From the NCBI RefSeq assembly GCF_023333585.1, contig NZ_JAIQZN010000014.1:1-64000 (forward strand): a stretch of DNA of 64,000 bases, written 5' to 3'. The position numbers and the translations under genes were made by a program. The notes beneath the pieces are model-generated. The model was not told the origin of the DNA. It saw only the letters and a list, made by a program, of their open reading frames with translations, and did no database searches. Of this stretch, positions 27,257 through 36,956 are shown in pieces. Every line of letters begins with the position of its first letter. The stretch's first letter is position 1. The stretch is from Argonema antarcticum A004/B2. GTDB taxonomy: Bacteria > Cyanobacteriota > Cyanobacteriia > Cyanobacteriales > Aerosakkonemataceae.

Positions 27257-30200
27257 TCACAGCACAGGAAGCTCAATGATAAATTCAGATCCCTGTCCTA
27301 GTGCTGAAATACAAGAAAGTTTACCACAATGTTTTTCTACTACAACGGAATAGCTAATACTCAACCCCAACCCGGTACCTTTGCCGACTGGCTTTGTAGT
27401 AAAGAAGGGAGCAAATAATTTTGTGCGGGTTTCTTCTGTCATCCCTGGCCCATTGTCGGCAATAGAAATAATTACTTTCTCTTCTTTTATTGCTGCGGTC
27501 TTAATCCGAATACTAGGCAATTGCTCTAAATTCTTCCGATTATCCACTATCGAATACCTGCTATCATCTTCAAAGACATCAATAGCATTAGCTAGGATAT
27601 TCATAAATACCTGATTCAGTTGTCCGGCATAACAATTAACTAACGGCAAAGAGGCATACTCTTTAATTACTTGTATTGCCGGACGTTCTGGTTTAGCCTT
27701 GAGGCGATGTTGCAAAATCATCAGAGTGCTGTCTATCCCTGCATGAATATCGGTAGGTTGTTTGGCATTTACATCGGTACGGGAAAAGTTGCGTAATGAC
27801 TGCATAATATCGCGGATGCGGTCAATCCCCATTTGCATGGAAGAAAGAATTTTTGGCAAGTCTTCCAGCACATATTCCAAATCGATCTCATCAGTTTTTT
27901 CGGTAATATCGTCTGTAGGATTGGGATAGTAATACTTATAAAGATTTAAGAGTTCTATCATGTTTTGCACGTACTCTGAGGCGTGATGCAAGTTGCCTGA
28001 GATAAAGCTGACGGGATTATTAACCTCATGAGCGACTCCCGCTACCAATTGCCCTAAACTCGATATTTTTTCTGTCTGGATTAGTTGTGCTTGAGTTTGT
28101 TGCAGTTTGTTTAGGCTGGACTCTAGTTCTTCTGCTTTCGATCGCTCCCGTGCTGACACTTCCTCCAATTGAGCATTTTTGAGTTCTAACTCTTGCGAAT
28201 AATCTTGCAATTCCTCGTATAAATTAGCATTATCTAGGGAGATCGCAGCTTGCGAAGCTAAAAACGTCAAAACTTCGACTCGCTCCTGGATAAAAGCTCC
28301 CATAACCAGGTTATTTTCCAAATAAAGGATGCCATTTAGGGAGCCTTGACTTTTTAGGGGCAAACATAAAATTGATTTAGGTTTGGTGCGGATGATATAA
28401 GGATCTGCGGTAAAAATTCCCTCGATTGTTCCATTATTTAATACCACAGTTTCTTGAGTTTTTTCGATATAGTTAAGCAGTGAAATGGGAAGATCATTAT
28501 ATTCCTCTTTTGTCGCCAACAGTTGCACGACAATATCGGAGTTTTCTACACTTCCCTTAGCTGCTGGTATAAAATTACTTCCTTTTTTCAATAGGAGAAT
28601 ACCTTGCGTTGCACCTGCATTCTCTATTAGAATCTGCATTAACTCAGAAAGCAACCTATCTAGAAATATTTCGCCGGATATAGCTTGGGATGCTTTGAGA
28701 ACTGTGGCCAGATCTAACATCGCTGAATTGTTACTGGTACTCGTCGTTGTTGAGGTTACTGTCCAAGTTCGAGTTACCTCGGTGCTAGGATTAATTCTGG
28801 TAAGCAGTGTGGAGAATAAGCCAGAATATCTTGATTCCAAATCTTTAACTTTTGCTTTAGCTCCCCAGCGAATATAGCCATAGTAAGCTTTAGTGAGATA
28901 AGCTTCCGCGATCGTCACTTTGTTGTGAGAGAAATAAAACTCAGCCGCCAATTCATTGGCGAGTGCTTCATCTTGAAGATATCCCTGTTCTTTTGCTCCT
29001 TGAATAGCTTTGTCATAATACTCCGATGCTTCCCAATTTTGACCCAAAACTCGCGCTTTTTCAGCTTCTACAAGTTCGTACTTATGCTGAAAATTTGATC
29101 TGGCGTGAAAAGCCCACTTTTTTATTTGTTTTTGATGCTCTTTAACTTGGCTTAGGTATTGTTTTTGCTCATTTTCTGTAGCGTTGGGAAACAATGCTAA
29201 GAGAGCGAGAGAATAGTAAAAGTTATGGACAGCAACGCACATTCCGCCTACGGCAGAGGCTTGGTAGGTTGCAGCTAACCTAGAATTTTCCATAGATTGA
29301 GCGTGATTTTTAAATAAATAACAGAGAAAGGCTTTGCATAGATAAGCAGCAAATAACGAATTATAATTTCTTCGCTCTAGCAAAACAGGCAGCCTTTCAT
29401 TTTCGTTAAAATAGTTGCCTAATAAATTAGATTTATTGCTCCGCCCATCGATTAATTTATCTATCATTTCTTGGTGCAATTTTAAATAATCTATGTTAAA
29501 CTCTTGCTTAAGATTAAACAGCATATCTATATACTGTCTGTGATAATCAGCAACAGATTCTAAAGGCTCACCTACAAATAATAAGTGCGTACAATAAGCG
29601 CAAGCATTATAGCAAGCAAATTCTATATCTCCAACTTCTAATGCAACTTGAATGGCCTCCAACAAGGGGGCCAGAGTATTTCTAGCCTTTTCTTTCCAAT
29701 GTCTGAGATTATAGTTAAATAAACAAAGTACTTTCGATTTTAGTTGTTTTGAATCAAATCGATCCAACAAATTCACTGCTAGTTGACCAAATCGATACCC
29801 AGAATCAATGTCTCCTAACACCCCATTTAAAATCAAGCCATACTGAGCATACGCAAAAGCGGCATAGGTCGAATTACCATAATCGACACACAAATCGACC
29901 ATTGTAAGAATCACTAGCGGATACAATGTAGGATTTGTCAAGTAAGCAGGAGAAGCGGCGTTCATTAAGAGCCGCATTGCCGCGATTTTATAAGAATCGA
30001 TCATTTTGGGAAGAAAATTTAGATTCTCAATTGTTTCACTCCCGTTTTTGTTAATTTTTTGTTGCAACGAGCGGAATAATGTACTCAGTTTGACTTGCTG
30101 ATTGGGTAATGAAACCCCCAGCATTGTCAGACCATCAATTGCGGTTTGTAGCGCTGACGCAATTTGAGTAGTATAAATATAAAATTTTATTTTTAATTCC

Positions 30201-32722
30201 AAGGTCTGAATTTGACTGAGTAAATCTTTGCTATATGTATACGCTATATTTAAAAGCTCTTCCGATCGTTTGAAGTTAGTTGTTAAGTATTCTGCTTCTA
30301 CGGCTTCTAGATGGAGATGAAGAAATAGTTCATAGTGAGTTTGCCAAGCTTGTTCTGGGAGAATTTCTAATCCCAAATTCAAATACTTTACAGCAGCTAC
30401 ATAAGCATTATTATTTTTTGCTTTTTGGCCAGCAATGAGATTCAGTTTTGCTAGTTCATTTTTTTCTGTCTGCTTGGTGATAAATTCCTCGCCGATATTC
30501 AATTGGTTGACAATATCGAAAATATTTTCTTCAATTTTATCTTGAGGAGTAGCTTCAAGCAGCAAACGACCAATTTTTAGATGTGTTTGTTTTTTCTGTT
30601 CTTCTGGAATGAGAGAATAGGCGGCTTGTTGAACGCGATCGTGCAGGAATTTGTAGGAAATTGGTGATTGGGAATTGGTGATAGGTGATTGGTAATTACC
30701 CAGTTGCCAGTCTCCAAGCAAGGGGATTTTATAAGCAGAAGAGAGAGGTAAAACTAAACCCGCCTGAAGTGCATCCCACAAATCTTCTGCGGTGTCTGGC
30801 TGAGATTTACAATGGGCTATACTCAGCACTTCCAAATTAAACTGATTTCCGATACAAGCAGCTAACTTTAACACTTGCTGCGTCTCAGGAGGAAGTTTTT
30901 GGATATTTCTGGCAACGAGTTCCACCACGCTTAAGTCAGTGATGCCGATCGCTTGAATTTGCCTTATGTTCCACTGCCATACACCTAAGCTAAAATTGAA
31001 CGTCAGTAGCTTTTCTGCGTGCAGAGTTTGCAGCAGTTGCGTCAAGAAAAAAGGATTGCCACCCGTTTTATGGAAAACTAACTCAGCTAGCGGCTTTGAA
31101 TAAACATTATCGTTAAGCGTATCGGCTACTAATTGCCTGACGTGCTGTATATCCAAAGGCTGAATGACAATATTATTAACAGTTGCACCAGCCTGTTGAA
31201 TCTTTTCTATAGTCTGAATTGCGGGATGAGTGGGGCTGACTTCGTTATCTCGGTACGCACCAATCAGCAATAAATATTTGCTATCGGGATTTGTCAACAA
31301 TAACTCGATCGATTTCAATGAAGCGGAATCAGCCCACTGCAAATCATCCAGGAAAATAACCAGCGGGTGTTCTTTCTGGGTAAATACTTGAATGAACTTT
31401 TGAAACACAATGTTTAAGCGATTTTGAGATTCAGTTGGCGACAGGTTTGGCGCGGGAGGCTGTTCGCCAATTATCAGCTTAACTTCGGGAATGACATCAA
31501 TAATTACAGCGCCATTATTTCCCAATTGCGCTAATATTTTTTCTTTCCAACCTGCTACCTTTTCGTGAGTTTCAGTTAATAGCTGACGTATTAATGACTG
31601 GAATGCTTGCAGCAACGCCATATGGGGAATGTTGCGCTTGAATTGGTCAAATTTGCCAGATATGAAATAGCCGCGCTGACGGACAATAGGTTTGTGAACT
31701 TCATTAACGACTGAGGTTTTACCGATGCCAGAGTAACCGCTGACTAGGATCATTTCGGTTGCACTTTGACTGACGTGATGAAACGCATCCATCAGCGCAA
31801 CAACTTCTTTTTCTCTACCGTAGAGTTTTTGGGGTATCAAAAATTGCCCACAATTGTCCAGCTTGCCGGGTGAAAACTCACCAATTTTTCCAGTATTTTC
31901 TAACTGCTTAAAACAGATTTCTAAATCTGCTTTAAGTCCAAGGGCGCTTTGATATCTATCTTCAGCAGTTTTCGCCATTAATTTCATTACGATATCGGAA
32001 ACCGCTGGCGGAATATTTGGATTTAGCCGCGATGGGGGAATTGGTTGAACTGCAATATGACAGTGAACCAATTCCATAGGATCGGTAGAACTAAAAGGCA
32101 ATTCACCTGTCAGCATTTCATAAAAAGTCACGCCCAAGGAATAAAAATCTGTGCGATAATCAATAGAGCGATTCATTCGCCCAGTTTGTTCTGGGGACAT
32201 ATAGGCAAGAGTGCCTTCCATTTGGTTGGGATTGGCGATCGCAGGATTTTCTCTCATTAAGCGAGAGGAAATGCTAAAATCTGCTAGCTTGACTTGACCT
32301 GTTTCGCAATTGATGAGAATATTGGCAGGTTTAATATCTTTATGGATAACCTGGTTTTGGTGCAGTTCGCCAAGGGTATCTGCAAGCTGAATGGCTATTT
32401 GCATAAATTCGATTAAATCGGTTAATTTAGACGATAAAAAAGCCTTTTTAATCGATGTTCCGCCAAAATCTTCCAAAATTATAGCTATACCGTGTTTTAA
32501 ATCTTCTAAGTTATAAGATTTGATAATTCCTTCTATATCCAAATTTCGGGAAATTTTATATTCATGGCGCAAGCGGGTGATTTCTTCCAGGGTAGGATAT
32601 TGCGCTTTAAGGGCTTTAACGATTACGTAAGTTGAGTCTAAATTTCTTTTGGCGCGATAAATAACGTTCTTCACACCTTCGTGAATTAGTTCGAGGTATT
32701 GATATCCTGGAAGCTCTAGCAT
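27257..32722 (-). CDS. Hybrid Ser/Thr kinase - AAA ATPase - GAF - histidine kinase
   Basis: A giant signalling protein of about 1821 residues, a type frequent in filamentous cyanobacteria. In order: a Ser/Thr kinase domain (about 1-265; VIHKDIKPANILIN, DFS in place of DFG, TLAYMSPEQTGRMNRSIDYRTDFYSLG), an AAA/STAND ATPase (about 295-560; SGYSGIGKTSVV Walker A, LVIFLDDLQWAD Walker B), a long TPR-like helical region, a GAF domain (about 1360-1500), a coiled coil, and a histidine kinase (VAGVAHEVNNPVSF with the phospho-His, NILANAID, IADNGPGM, GTGLGLSIS). No receiver domain is attached. AGGGA nine bases upstream favours the ATG at 32722 over that at 32731. Near residues 670-690 the segment GNYQSPITNSQSPISY is repeat-encoded. 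Confidence 0.9.
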   Translation of the reverse strand: MLELPGYQYLELIHEGVKNVIYRAKRNLDSTYVIVKALKAQYPTLEEITRLRHEYKISRNLDIEGIIKSYNLEDLKHGIAIILEDFGGTSIKKAFLSSKLTDLIEFMQIAIQLADTLGELHQNQVIHKDIKPANILINCETGQVKLADFSISSRLMRENPAIANPNQMEGTLAYMSPEQTGRMNRSIDYRTDFYSLGVTFYEMLTGELPFSSTDPMELVHCHIAVQPIPPSRLNPNIPPAVSDIVMKLMAKTAEDRYQSALGLKADLEICFKQLENTGKIGEFSPGKLDNCGQFLIPQKLYGREKEVVALMDAFHHVSQSATEMILVSGYSGIGKTSVVNEVHKPIVRQRGYFISGKFDQFKRNIPHMALLQAFQSLIRQLLTETHEKVAGWKEKILAQLGNNGAVIIDVIPEVKLIIGEQPPAPNLSPTESQNRLNIVFQKFIQVFTQKEHPLVIFLDDLQWADSASLKSIELLLTNPDSKYLLLIGAYRDNEVSPTHPAIQTIEKIQQAGATVNNIVIQPLDIQHVRQLVADTLNDNVYSKPLAELVFHKTGGNPFFLTQLLQTLHAEKLLTFNFSLGVWQWNIRQIQAIGITDLSVVELVARNIQKLPPETQQVLKLAACIGNQFNLEVLSIAHCKSQPDTAEDLWDALQAGLVLPLSSAYKIPLLGDWQLGNYQSPITNSQSPISYKFLHDRVQQAAYSLIPEEQKKQTHLKIGRLLLEATPQDKIEENIFDIVNQLNIGEEFITKQTEKNELAKLNLIAGQKAKNNNAYVAAVKYLNLGLEILPEQAWQTHYELFLHLHLEAVEAEYLTTNFKRSEELLNIAYTYSKDLLSQIQTLELKIKFYIYTTQIASALQTAIDGLTMLGVSLPNQQVKLSTLFRSLQQKINKNGSETIENLNFLPKMIDSYKIAAMRLLMNAASPAYLTNPTLYPLVILTMVDLCVDYGNSTYAAFAYAQYGLILNGVLGDIDSGYRFGQLAVNLLDRFDSKQLKSKVLCLFNYNLRHWKEKARNTLAPLLEAIQVALEVGDIEFACYNACAYCTHLLFVGEPLESVADYHRQYIDMLFNLKQEFNIDYLKLHQEMIDKLIDGRSNKSNLLGNYFNENERLPVLLERRNYNSLFAAYLCKAFLCYLFKNHAQSMENSRLAATYQASAVGGMCVAVHNFYYSLALLALFPNATENEQKQYLSQVKEHQKQIKKWAFHARSNFQHKYELVEAEKARVLGQNWEASEYYDKAIQGAKEQGYLQDEALANELAAEFYFSHNKVTIAEAYLTKAYYGYIRWGAKAKVKDLESRYSGLFSTLLTRINPSTEVTRTWTVTSTTTSTSNNSAMLDLATVLKASQAISGEIFLDRLLSELMQILIENAGATQGILLLKKGSNFIPAAKGSVENSDIVVQLLATKEEYNDLPISLLNYIEKTQETVVLNNGTIEGIFTADPYIIRTKPKSILCLPLKSQGSLNGILYLENNLVMGAFIQERVEVLTFLASQAAISLDNANLYEELQDYSQELELKNAQLEEVSARERSKAEELESSLNKLQQTQAQLIQTEKISSLGQLVAGVAHEVNNPVSFISGNLHHASEYVQNMIELLNLYKYYYPNPTDDITEKTDEIDLEYVLEDLPKILSSMQMGIDRIRDIMQSLRNFSRTDVNAKQPTDIHAGIDSTLMILQHRLKAKPERPAIQVIKEYASLPLVNCYAGQLNQVFMNILANAIDVFEDDSRYSIVDNRKNLEQLPSIRIKTAAIKEEKVIISIADNGPGMTEETRTKLFAPFFTTKPVGKGTGLGLSISYSVVVEKHCGKLSCISALGQGSEFIIELPVL
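30657..30702 (-). repeat. In-frame repeat insertion in the hybrid kinase
   Basis: Tandem GGTGATTGGGAATT-type units, of the sort normally found between genes in such genomes, encode QSPITNSQSPIS between the ATPase domain and the conserved YKFLHDRVQQAAYSL motif. Confidence 0.6.
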
Positions 32723-32731
32723 TGTGACCAT

Positions 32732-33044
32732 TCCCTGACAACTTTTGCCTAACTGAGTAACCTCTGTTTTAACTAATCAACACTTATGATGTCATCATTT
32801 GGATACATTTATTAACTGATTCTGCCGAAACCCCTTGCACAGATAGACTTTATCATATCTGTGTCTAAAATATAGCCTTGCGTTTACAGCGGTTTTCTAG
32901 TCGGTGTACAACGTTTTGAAGAGTGGGAGACTGTAAGGAAATTGCGAATTTTGAGTCTGCTTTAGGAATCGAATCTAGATTAGTGACGATCGCAATTTAT
33001 CTAAAAAAGTAGGGTGGGCATTGCCCACCCTACTTTTCACGATG
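32732..33044. other. Intergenic region upstream of the hybrid kinase
   Basis: This 313-bp spacer holds the kinase promoter region (no clear sigma-70 boxes recognised) and, at its right end, the rtcB terminator. No gene is seen. Confidence 0.45.
33006..33036 (-). terminator. Rho-independent terminator of rtcB
   Basis: GTAGGGTGGGCA and its perfect reverse complement TGCCCACCCTAC, separated by one T, form a 12-bp stem just past the rtcB stop. On the minus strand a run of six T follows the stem. Half of this palindrome also occurs at 482-494 beyond ssb. Confidence 0.75.
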
Positions 33045-34487
33045 CTACGCTTTAAAAGTCAACACTGGTTTCAGACGCGCCACGACACCAACCATACCTG
33101 CTGCAACTTGAACATCAATTACCGGCTGAATTGGCTTATAAGCTGCGGGTGCTTCTTCGATTCTGCGTTCCTCGCGCAGAGTTATGCAATCTACTCCAGT
33201 TAAACCCAAAGCATCCTCGCTTTTGTGGGCACCTTCACGGCTGAGATCGAAACGAGAACGTATCCTTCCCGCACCATGAGAAGCAGAAGAAAGAAATGCC
33301 GGATTTCCTTTTCCAATTAGCAGGTAAGATGTTGTTCCCATCGAACCTGGAATAATTACTGGTTGTCCGAGATGTGCGGGACAAGCACCTTTACGAGTTA
33401 CCCAATTATTACCTTCACAAAGAGTAATATTGTGCGGTAAATCGTAAACTAATGGTGCTTCCAAATCTCCGTAAACTTCCCGCAAACGCAAACGCAATAA
33501 TTCTGCTAATAAAAGACGATTGATAAAACCGTAATTAGCAGCAGTTGCTTCGGCTTGGAGATAGTCGCTGACAAGATTGGGATTGGCTGTGACGGAAAGA
33601 GGAAAAAGGCGAGAATCGGGGTATTTGAGATGTTTGGGCCATGCGGCTTGGGCGCGATCGCGCCACATTCCCCCAATATATTTGCCCACATTGCGAGAAC
33701 CGGAGTGAACCATAAAGGCGAGTTGTCCTTTACGCACACCCCAGGCGAAAGCTGTCGCCTTATCTTCGATTTCTTCAACTACCTGAATTTCGACAAAATG
33801 ATTGCCTCCCCCGATGGTAGCCAATCCGCCATCGCGCACAATTCCTGAGTCTGGAACGAGTTCTTCTGGTGCCCATTTCCAGTCACCATTCATGGAACCA
33901 CCTAAGTATACGCGATCGCACTCAGTCGCTAATTGGTCTAAGTTTGATTTAACTATGCTACCTGTAGGCGCATCCAGCATAGCATCCAGCCAACCTGGAA
34001 TCCCGTACCCGAAAAGGGCGCGGGCGGTTTTGGCAGTCATAGCGACATCGCGAGTACCGAAGAAGTAATCGCCTTTGATTAATTCGACAAAGCGATCGCG
34101 TTTTGTGAGAAATTGTTCTAGGGATAAGTCAACGACGTGCGATCGCATTCCGCAGTTGATATCGGAACCGACAGCGGCGGGGATAAGCATCCCTTCTGTT
34201 TGCACAATTGAGCCTATAGCAACTCCAGCATCACCGGGATGAAAGTCTGGCGTTGCACAGCATTTGCACACAGAACCGCCTGCGGGATGGCAAATTTGTG
34301 CCAGATTCGCCAGCTGCTTGAGTGCTTTCGCTTCTACAGGAAAGTCTTCTGGGAGAAGGATTTCCGCAGTTGGTGCATCGGGAGAATCGTTAAGGCGGAC
34401 AGAGTAAGTGCGATCGTTGTAGTTGACATCGAGCCCCTGTTTAGCCAAAGCTTGAAGGAGGCGTTTGAGATTTTTCGGCTGCTGCAT
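33045..34487 (-). CDS. rtcB: RtcB family RNA ligase
   Basis: RtcB joins RNA 3'-phosphate or 2',3'-cyclic-phosphate ends to 5'-OH ends using GTP and manganese, in tRNA repair or splicing. The 480-residue protein shows the metal and guanylylation residues: D109 and C112 (GSDINCGMR), H230 (GGGNHFVEI), H261 (MVHSGSRNVGK), H352 (DLPHN) and H404 (SHGAGR, the GMP-accepting His). CCATPDFHPG precedes them. Archease and RtcA are not adjacent. An RNA ligase of another family (Rnl2) lies 10 kb away. The gene ends in a clear terminator. Confidence 0.93.
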   Translation of the reverse strand: MQQPKNLKRLLQALAKQGLDVNYNDRTYSVRLNDSPDAPTAEILLPEDFPVEAKALKQLANLAQICHPAGGSVCKCCATPDFHPGDAGVAIGSIVQTEGMLIPAAVGSDINCGMRSHVVDLSLEQFLTKRDRFVELIKGDYFFGTRDVAMTAKTARALFGYGIPGWLDAMLDAPTGSIVKSNLDQLATECDRVYLGGSMNGDWKWAPEELVPDSGIVRDGGLATIGGGNHFVEIQVVEEIEDKATAFAWGVRKGQLAFMVHSGSRNVGKYIGGMWRDRAQAAWPKHLKYPDSRLFPLSVTANPNLVSDYLQAEATAANYGFINRLLLAELLRLRLREVYGDLEAPLVYDLPHNITLCEGNNWVTRKGACPAHLGQPVIIPGSMGTTSYLLIGKGNPAFLSSASHGAGRIRSRFDLSREGAHKSEDALGLTGVDCITLREERRIEEAPAAYKPIQPVIDVQVAAGMVGVVARLKPVLTFKA

Positions 34488-34821
34488 AAATAGTGTGTTG
34501 CGGGTCGGAGGACGACCAACATGAGGTGAAGGGATAGGTGACTTTGGTTCAGCAGCCGCAGTCTAGTGTTTGTATTATAGCTGATAGCGATCGCCCTTAC
34601 AAGCAGTTTTACGATCGCCTCTATAGGCCCGCTCCTAGTTCAGGTCGAGAAATTAAAAAGGATTATTTCAAAATTTAACCTTGATGGATGACCCTTTACC
34701 TAGTACAGTTAAGGTGTAGCCCACAATAGTCAATATTCTTTTTATGAAACTTACTGCTTTACCCAATTTTTAGTTTGATGTCAACTTTAATTACCATAAT
34801 GAAGGATCTGTATCGCGTGTA
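34488..34821. other. Intergenic region at the left border of the accessory cassette
   Basis: This 334-bp divergent spacer contains the left copy of the 15-bp direct repeat (34551-34565) and, nearer the cassette, AT-rich DNA with a TACCATAAT element shortly before the TIGR04255 start that could be part of a promoter. Two CGATCG sites lie in the left part. No gene is supported. Confidence 0.5.
34551..34565 (+). repeat. Left 15-bp direct repeat of accessory cassette
   Basis: AGCAGCCGCAGTCTA, identical in sequence and orientation to 36937-36951. The two copies flank the three-gene cassette exactly and neither is inside a gene. Confidence 0.7.
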
Positions 34822-35574
34822 ATGGCTATAGTCAAATTTGCTAACCCACCTCTTTTAGAAGTTGTCTTGGCAGTCGAATTAGAGGAAACAAATTTTTCCT
34901 CAGTTGATTTCGGACTGTATTGGCAAGCGATTCGCGAACGATTTCCATCGCAAGTCGATAGAGCGCCAATTATAGATAATGACATTGACCTTTCGGTGCC
35001 GCCTCTCCGTAGAGCTTTGTTCATCTCTTCGGATAGTCAGAAAATGGTGCAAATTCAAGACAATTTCTTCGGTTATAACTGGAGAAACAATAATCAATCC
35101 GAATATCCTCATTTTGAAAAAATCTTTGCCGCATTTTTGGAAGAGTGGATCTTTTTACAAGAATGGTGGTCAAAGCTGGGAAAAGACCCTTTCAAACCTT
35201 CTAGGTATGAATTGACATATCTTAATGTAATTAATAAGGAAAATTCGGTTTGGAATAACACAGCAGATCACCAAAAGATATTTACCTTCCTTGGTGGCAA
35301 CTGGGATGGTATTCTTGGAATACCAGAATTTCAAGATATTCAGCTAGTCTTTTCTTTACCTGATAGTGAAGGAGAATTGACAGTTACAGTAGATCAAAGA
35401 ACCGCAGAAGCTGATGACTCAGATTTTGTATTATTTCGACTAACAGCACAAAGCTTAGATGCTAACAAAGAGTTACCGGACTGGTTTAAGCTTGCACATG
35501 AGCATATAGTTAGAGGATTTTTAGAGTTAACTAAAAAAGACGCTCAGCAGAAATGGGGACGTTATGAGAACTAA
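34822..35574 (+). CDS. TIGR04255 family protein (sporadically distributed, function unknown)
   Basis: A 250-residue protein. The N-terminal FANPPLLEVVLAVEL (residues 6-20) is the hallmark of TIGR04255, described only as sporadically distributed. The body alternates beta and helical segments (IQLVFSLPDSEGELTVTVDQRTAE, then FRLTAQSLDANKELPDWFKLAHEHIVRGFLELTKKDAQQKWGRYEN), and the tail AHEHIVRGFLELT is also typical. It is the first of three same-strand genes inside a direct-repeat-bounded cassette. It overlaps the next gene by 11 nt, implying translational coupling. The DNA is visibly AT-rich compared with neighbours and lacks HIP1 sites, consistent with transfer. Confidence 0.75.
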   Translation: MAIVKFANPPLLEVVLAVELEETNFSSVDFGLYWQAIRERFPSQVDRAPIIDNDIDLSVPPLRRALFISSDSQKMVQIQDNFFGYNWRNNNQSEYPHFEKIFAAFLEEWIFLQEWWSKLGKDPFKPSRYELTYLNVINKENSVWNNTADHQKIFTFLGGNWDGILGIPEFQDIQLVFSLPDSEGELTVTVDQRTAEADDSDFVLFRLTAQSLDANKELPDWFKLAHEHIVRGFLELTKKDAQQKWGRYEN

Positions 35575-36334
35575 AACACTAGATATTCCTTGCTTTAGCG
35601 ATAACCTTAAATCCAAGAAAGTTCCTACTCCATATTTTTTGGATCTAATACATTCGGCGGATTATAAACACGGAAACAGTTTGAAAACACACCATTGCAA
35701 AACCGTTGCATTACTTCCAAAAGCAACTTCCCACAAAGAGCCTTTATCCTATTCTTTGTCTCTTATCGAAGAAGCTAAAGAAAAAAACTATGTACCAAAA
35801 TCAGCGCGAATTTTATCTGAAAATGCTTTAGACCCACTGATTAAAGAATATTTTCTTACAGAACCAAGTCTGAGAGCAAAACGGAGAAAATTAACTGCTC
35901 AACATATAAATTCCATTGAATTAGTTTTAGAAGTCCTAGAGTGGAGCAACAAGAGGGGTGTTCAAGAGGCATACGACGGTGCTATTGACTTGCTATCTGA
36001 ATGCGGTCAGATTCTCCTTAAGGTAGCTAATACTAATGCTCGTGGTAATTTTAGTGATGATAAGGACGTACTGGATCTAGAAGCAAAATGGGAAGTTTTA
36101 ATTAAAGGCATTGCCTGTGCCTACAAAATCAAACCAGAACAGAGGTTTAATACAATTACCAAATTAATTCCTCAGCAGAACAGACGCTTAGTTAAAGCGG
36201 CAATTATAGATGCTTTAACGATACTGCAAAATGAAATTTCTCAGGATAAGATCGAGATTCACTTAGCTTATTTCGCATCTGATAATGAGTCAGATAAATA
36301 TATCCAAAAATATGCTAAGGAAGCGATGGAATAA
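35564..36334 (+). CDS. Unknown protein, second gene of the TIGR04255 cassette
   Basis: I do not recognise this 256-residue protein. It has no signal peptide or membrane segment. The first 60 residues are polar and likely extended. From about residue 70 it is mostly helical (SLIEEAKEKNY, LTAQHINSIELVLEVLEWSNKRGVQEAYDGAIDLLSECGQILLKVAN), reminiscent of helical-repeat or HEPN-like bundles, but no catalytic motif stands out. Its ATG overlaps the end of the TIGR04255 gene by 11 nt, so the two products are likely partners. AT-rich composition matches its neighbours in the cassette. Confidence 0.65.
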   Translation: MRTKTLDIPCFSDNLKSKKVPTPYFLDLIHSADYKHGNSLKTHHCKTVALLPKATSHKEPLSYSLSLIEEAKEKNYVPKSARILSENALDPLIKEYFLTEPSLRAKRRKLTAQHINSIELVLEVLEWSNKRGVQEAYDGAIDLLSECGQILLKVANTNARGNFSDDKDVLDLEAKWEVLIKGIACAYKIKPEQRFNTITKLIPQQNRRLVKAAIIDALTILQNEISQDKIEIHLAYFASDNESDKYIQKYAKEAME

Positions 36335-36360
36335 GTTTTGCAGTATATTTACATCATAAA

Positions 36361-36885
36361 ATGCTTCCTACTCTTGCAGAATTTGGCGCACAATTTCCTG
36401 TATTTATAAGAAAAATAGATAGCCGTGCCCGCTGGAACCCTGAAGGATGTAACAGCATAGAAGAACGAGCTAATCGAGTAGCTGAGAGACTATTTACAAA
36501 AGATGTGTATAGTATTTGGCGAGTAACCTCAGATTTAGAGTTTTATGGGGTAATTGCATCTCTAAGTGCGACAAGAAATCCAAGGAACCAAGACATTGAT
36601 TTTATTTGGATAACAGAGGAGGAATTACAAGAAGTTGGTATAACTATTGAAAAAAAAATAGAAGGAGATTGTCTATATGTTCAAAAACTACACTTTAATA
36701 CTCGAATTGATAATGATACAGCCAAAAGGTTATGCTACAACCTTTTGACGAAAGGTAGAGAAGCAAATCGCTGTAAAAAAAATCAGACTATTCAAATTCT
36801 TGAATATCAAGAAAAACGTGGATGTAAAGCAGTTAAAAGTAACCTTATTCAATGTGAGTGTGAGACAATGATGGTGATAAACTAA
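36361..36885 (+). CDS. Unknown protein, third gene of the TIGR04255 cassette
   Basis: This 174-residue protein begins 26 nt after the previous stop. The N-terminal half reads like a small alpha/beta domain (TLAEFGAQFPVFIRKIDSRARWNPEGCNSIEERANRVAERLF, then SIWRVTSDLEFYGVIASLSATRNPRNQDIDFIWITEEEL). The C-terminal half is basic with several Cys (NRCKKNQ, KRGCKAVKSNLIQCECE). I recognise no family. It is cytoplasmic by appearance. Position and spacing indicate one operon with the two upstream genes. Confidence 0.6.
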   Translation: MLPTLAEFGAQFPVFIRKIDSRARWNPEGCNSIEERANRVAERLFTKDVYSIWRVTSDLEFYGVIASLSATRNPRNQDIDFIWITEEELQEVGITIEKKIEGDCLYVQKLHFNTRIDNDTAKRLCYNLLTKGREANRCKKNQTIQILEYQEKRGCKAVKSNLIQCECETMMVIN

Positions 36886-36936
36886 AGGGTATTTATCTCT
36901 GCCTGTTCGATTGATTGTTCCAATAAGTTTAGGGTA

Positions 36937-36951
36937 GCAGCCGCAGTCTAC
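36937..36951 (+). repeat. Right 15-bp direct repeat of accessory cassette
   Basis: AGCAGCCGCAGTCTA, identical to 34551-34565. It lies 51 nt after the third cassette gene and 5 nt from the stop of the convergent histidine kinase gene. Confidence 0.7.
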
Positions 36952-36956
36952 TTCTA

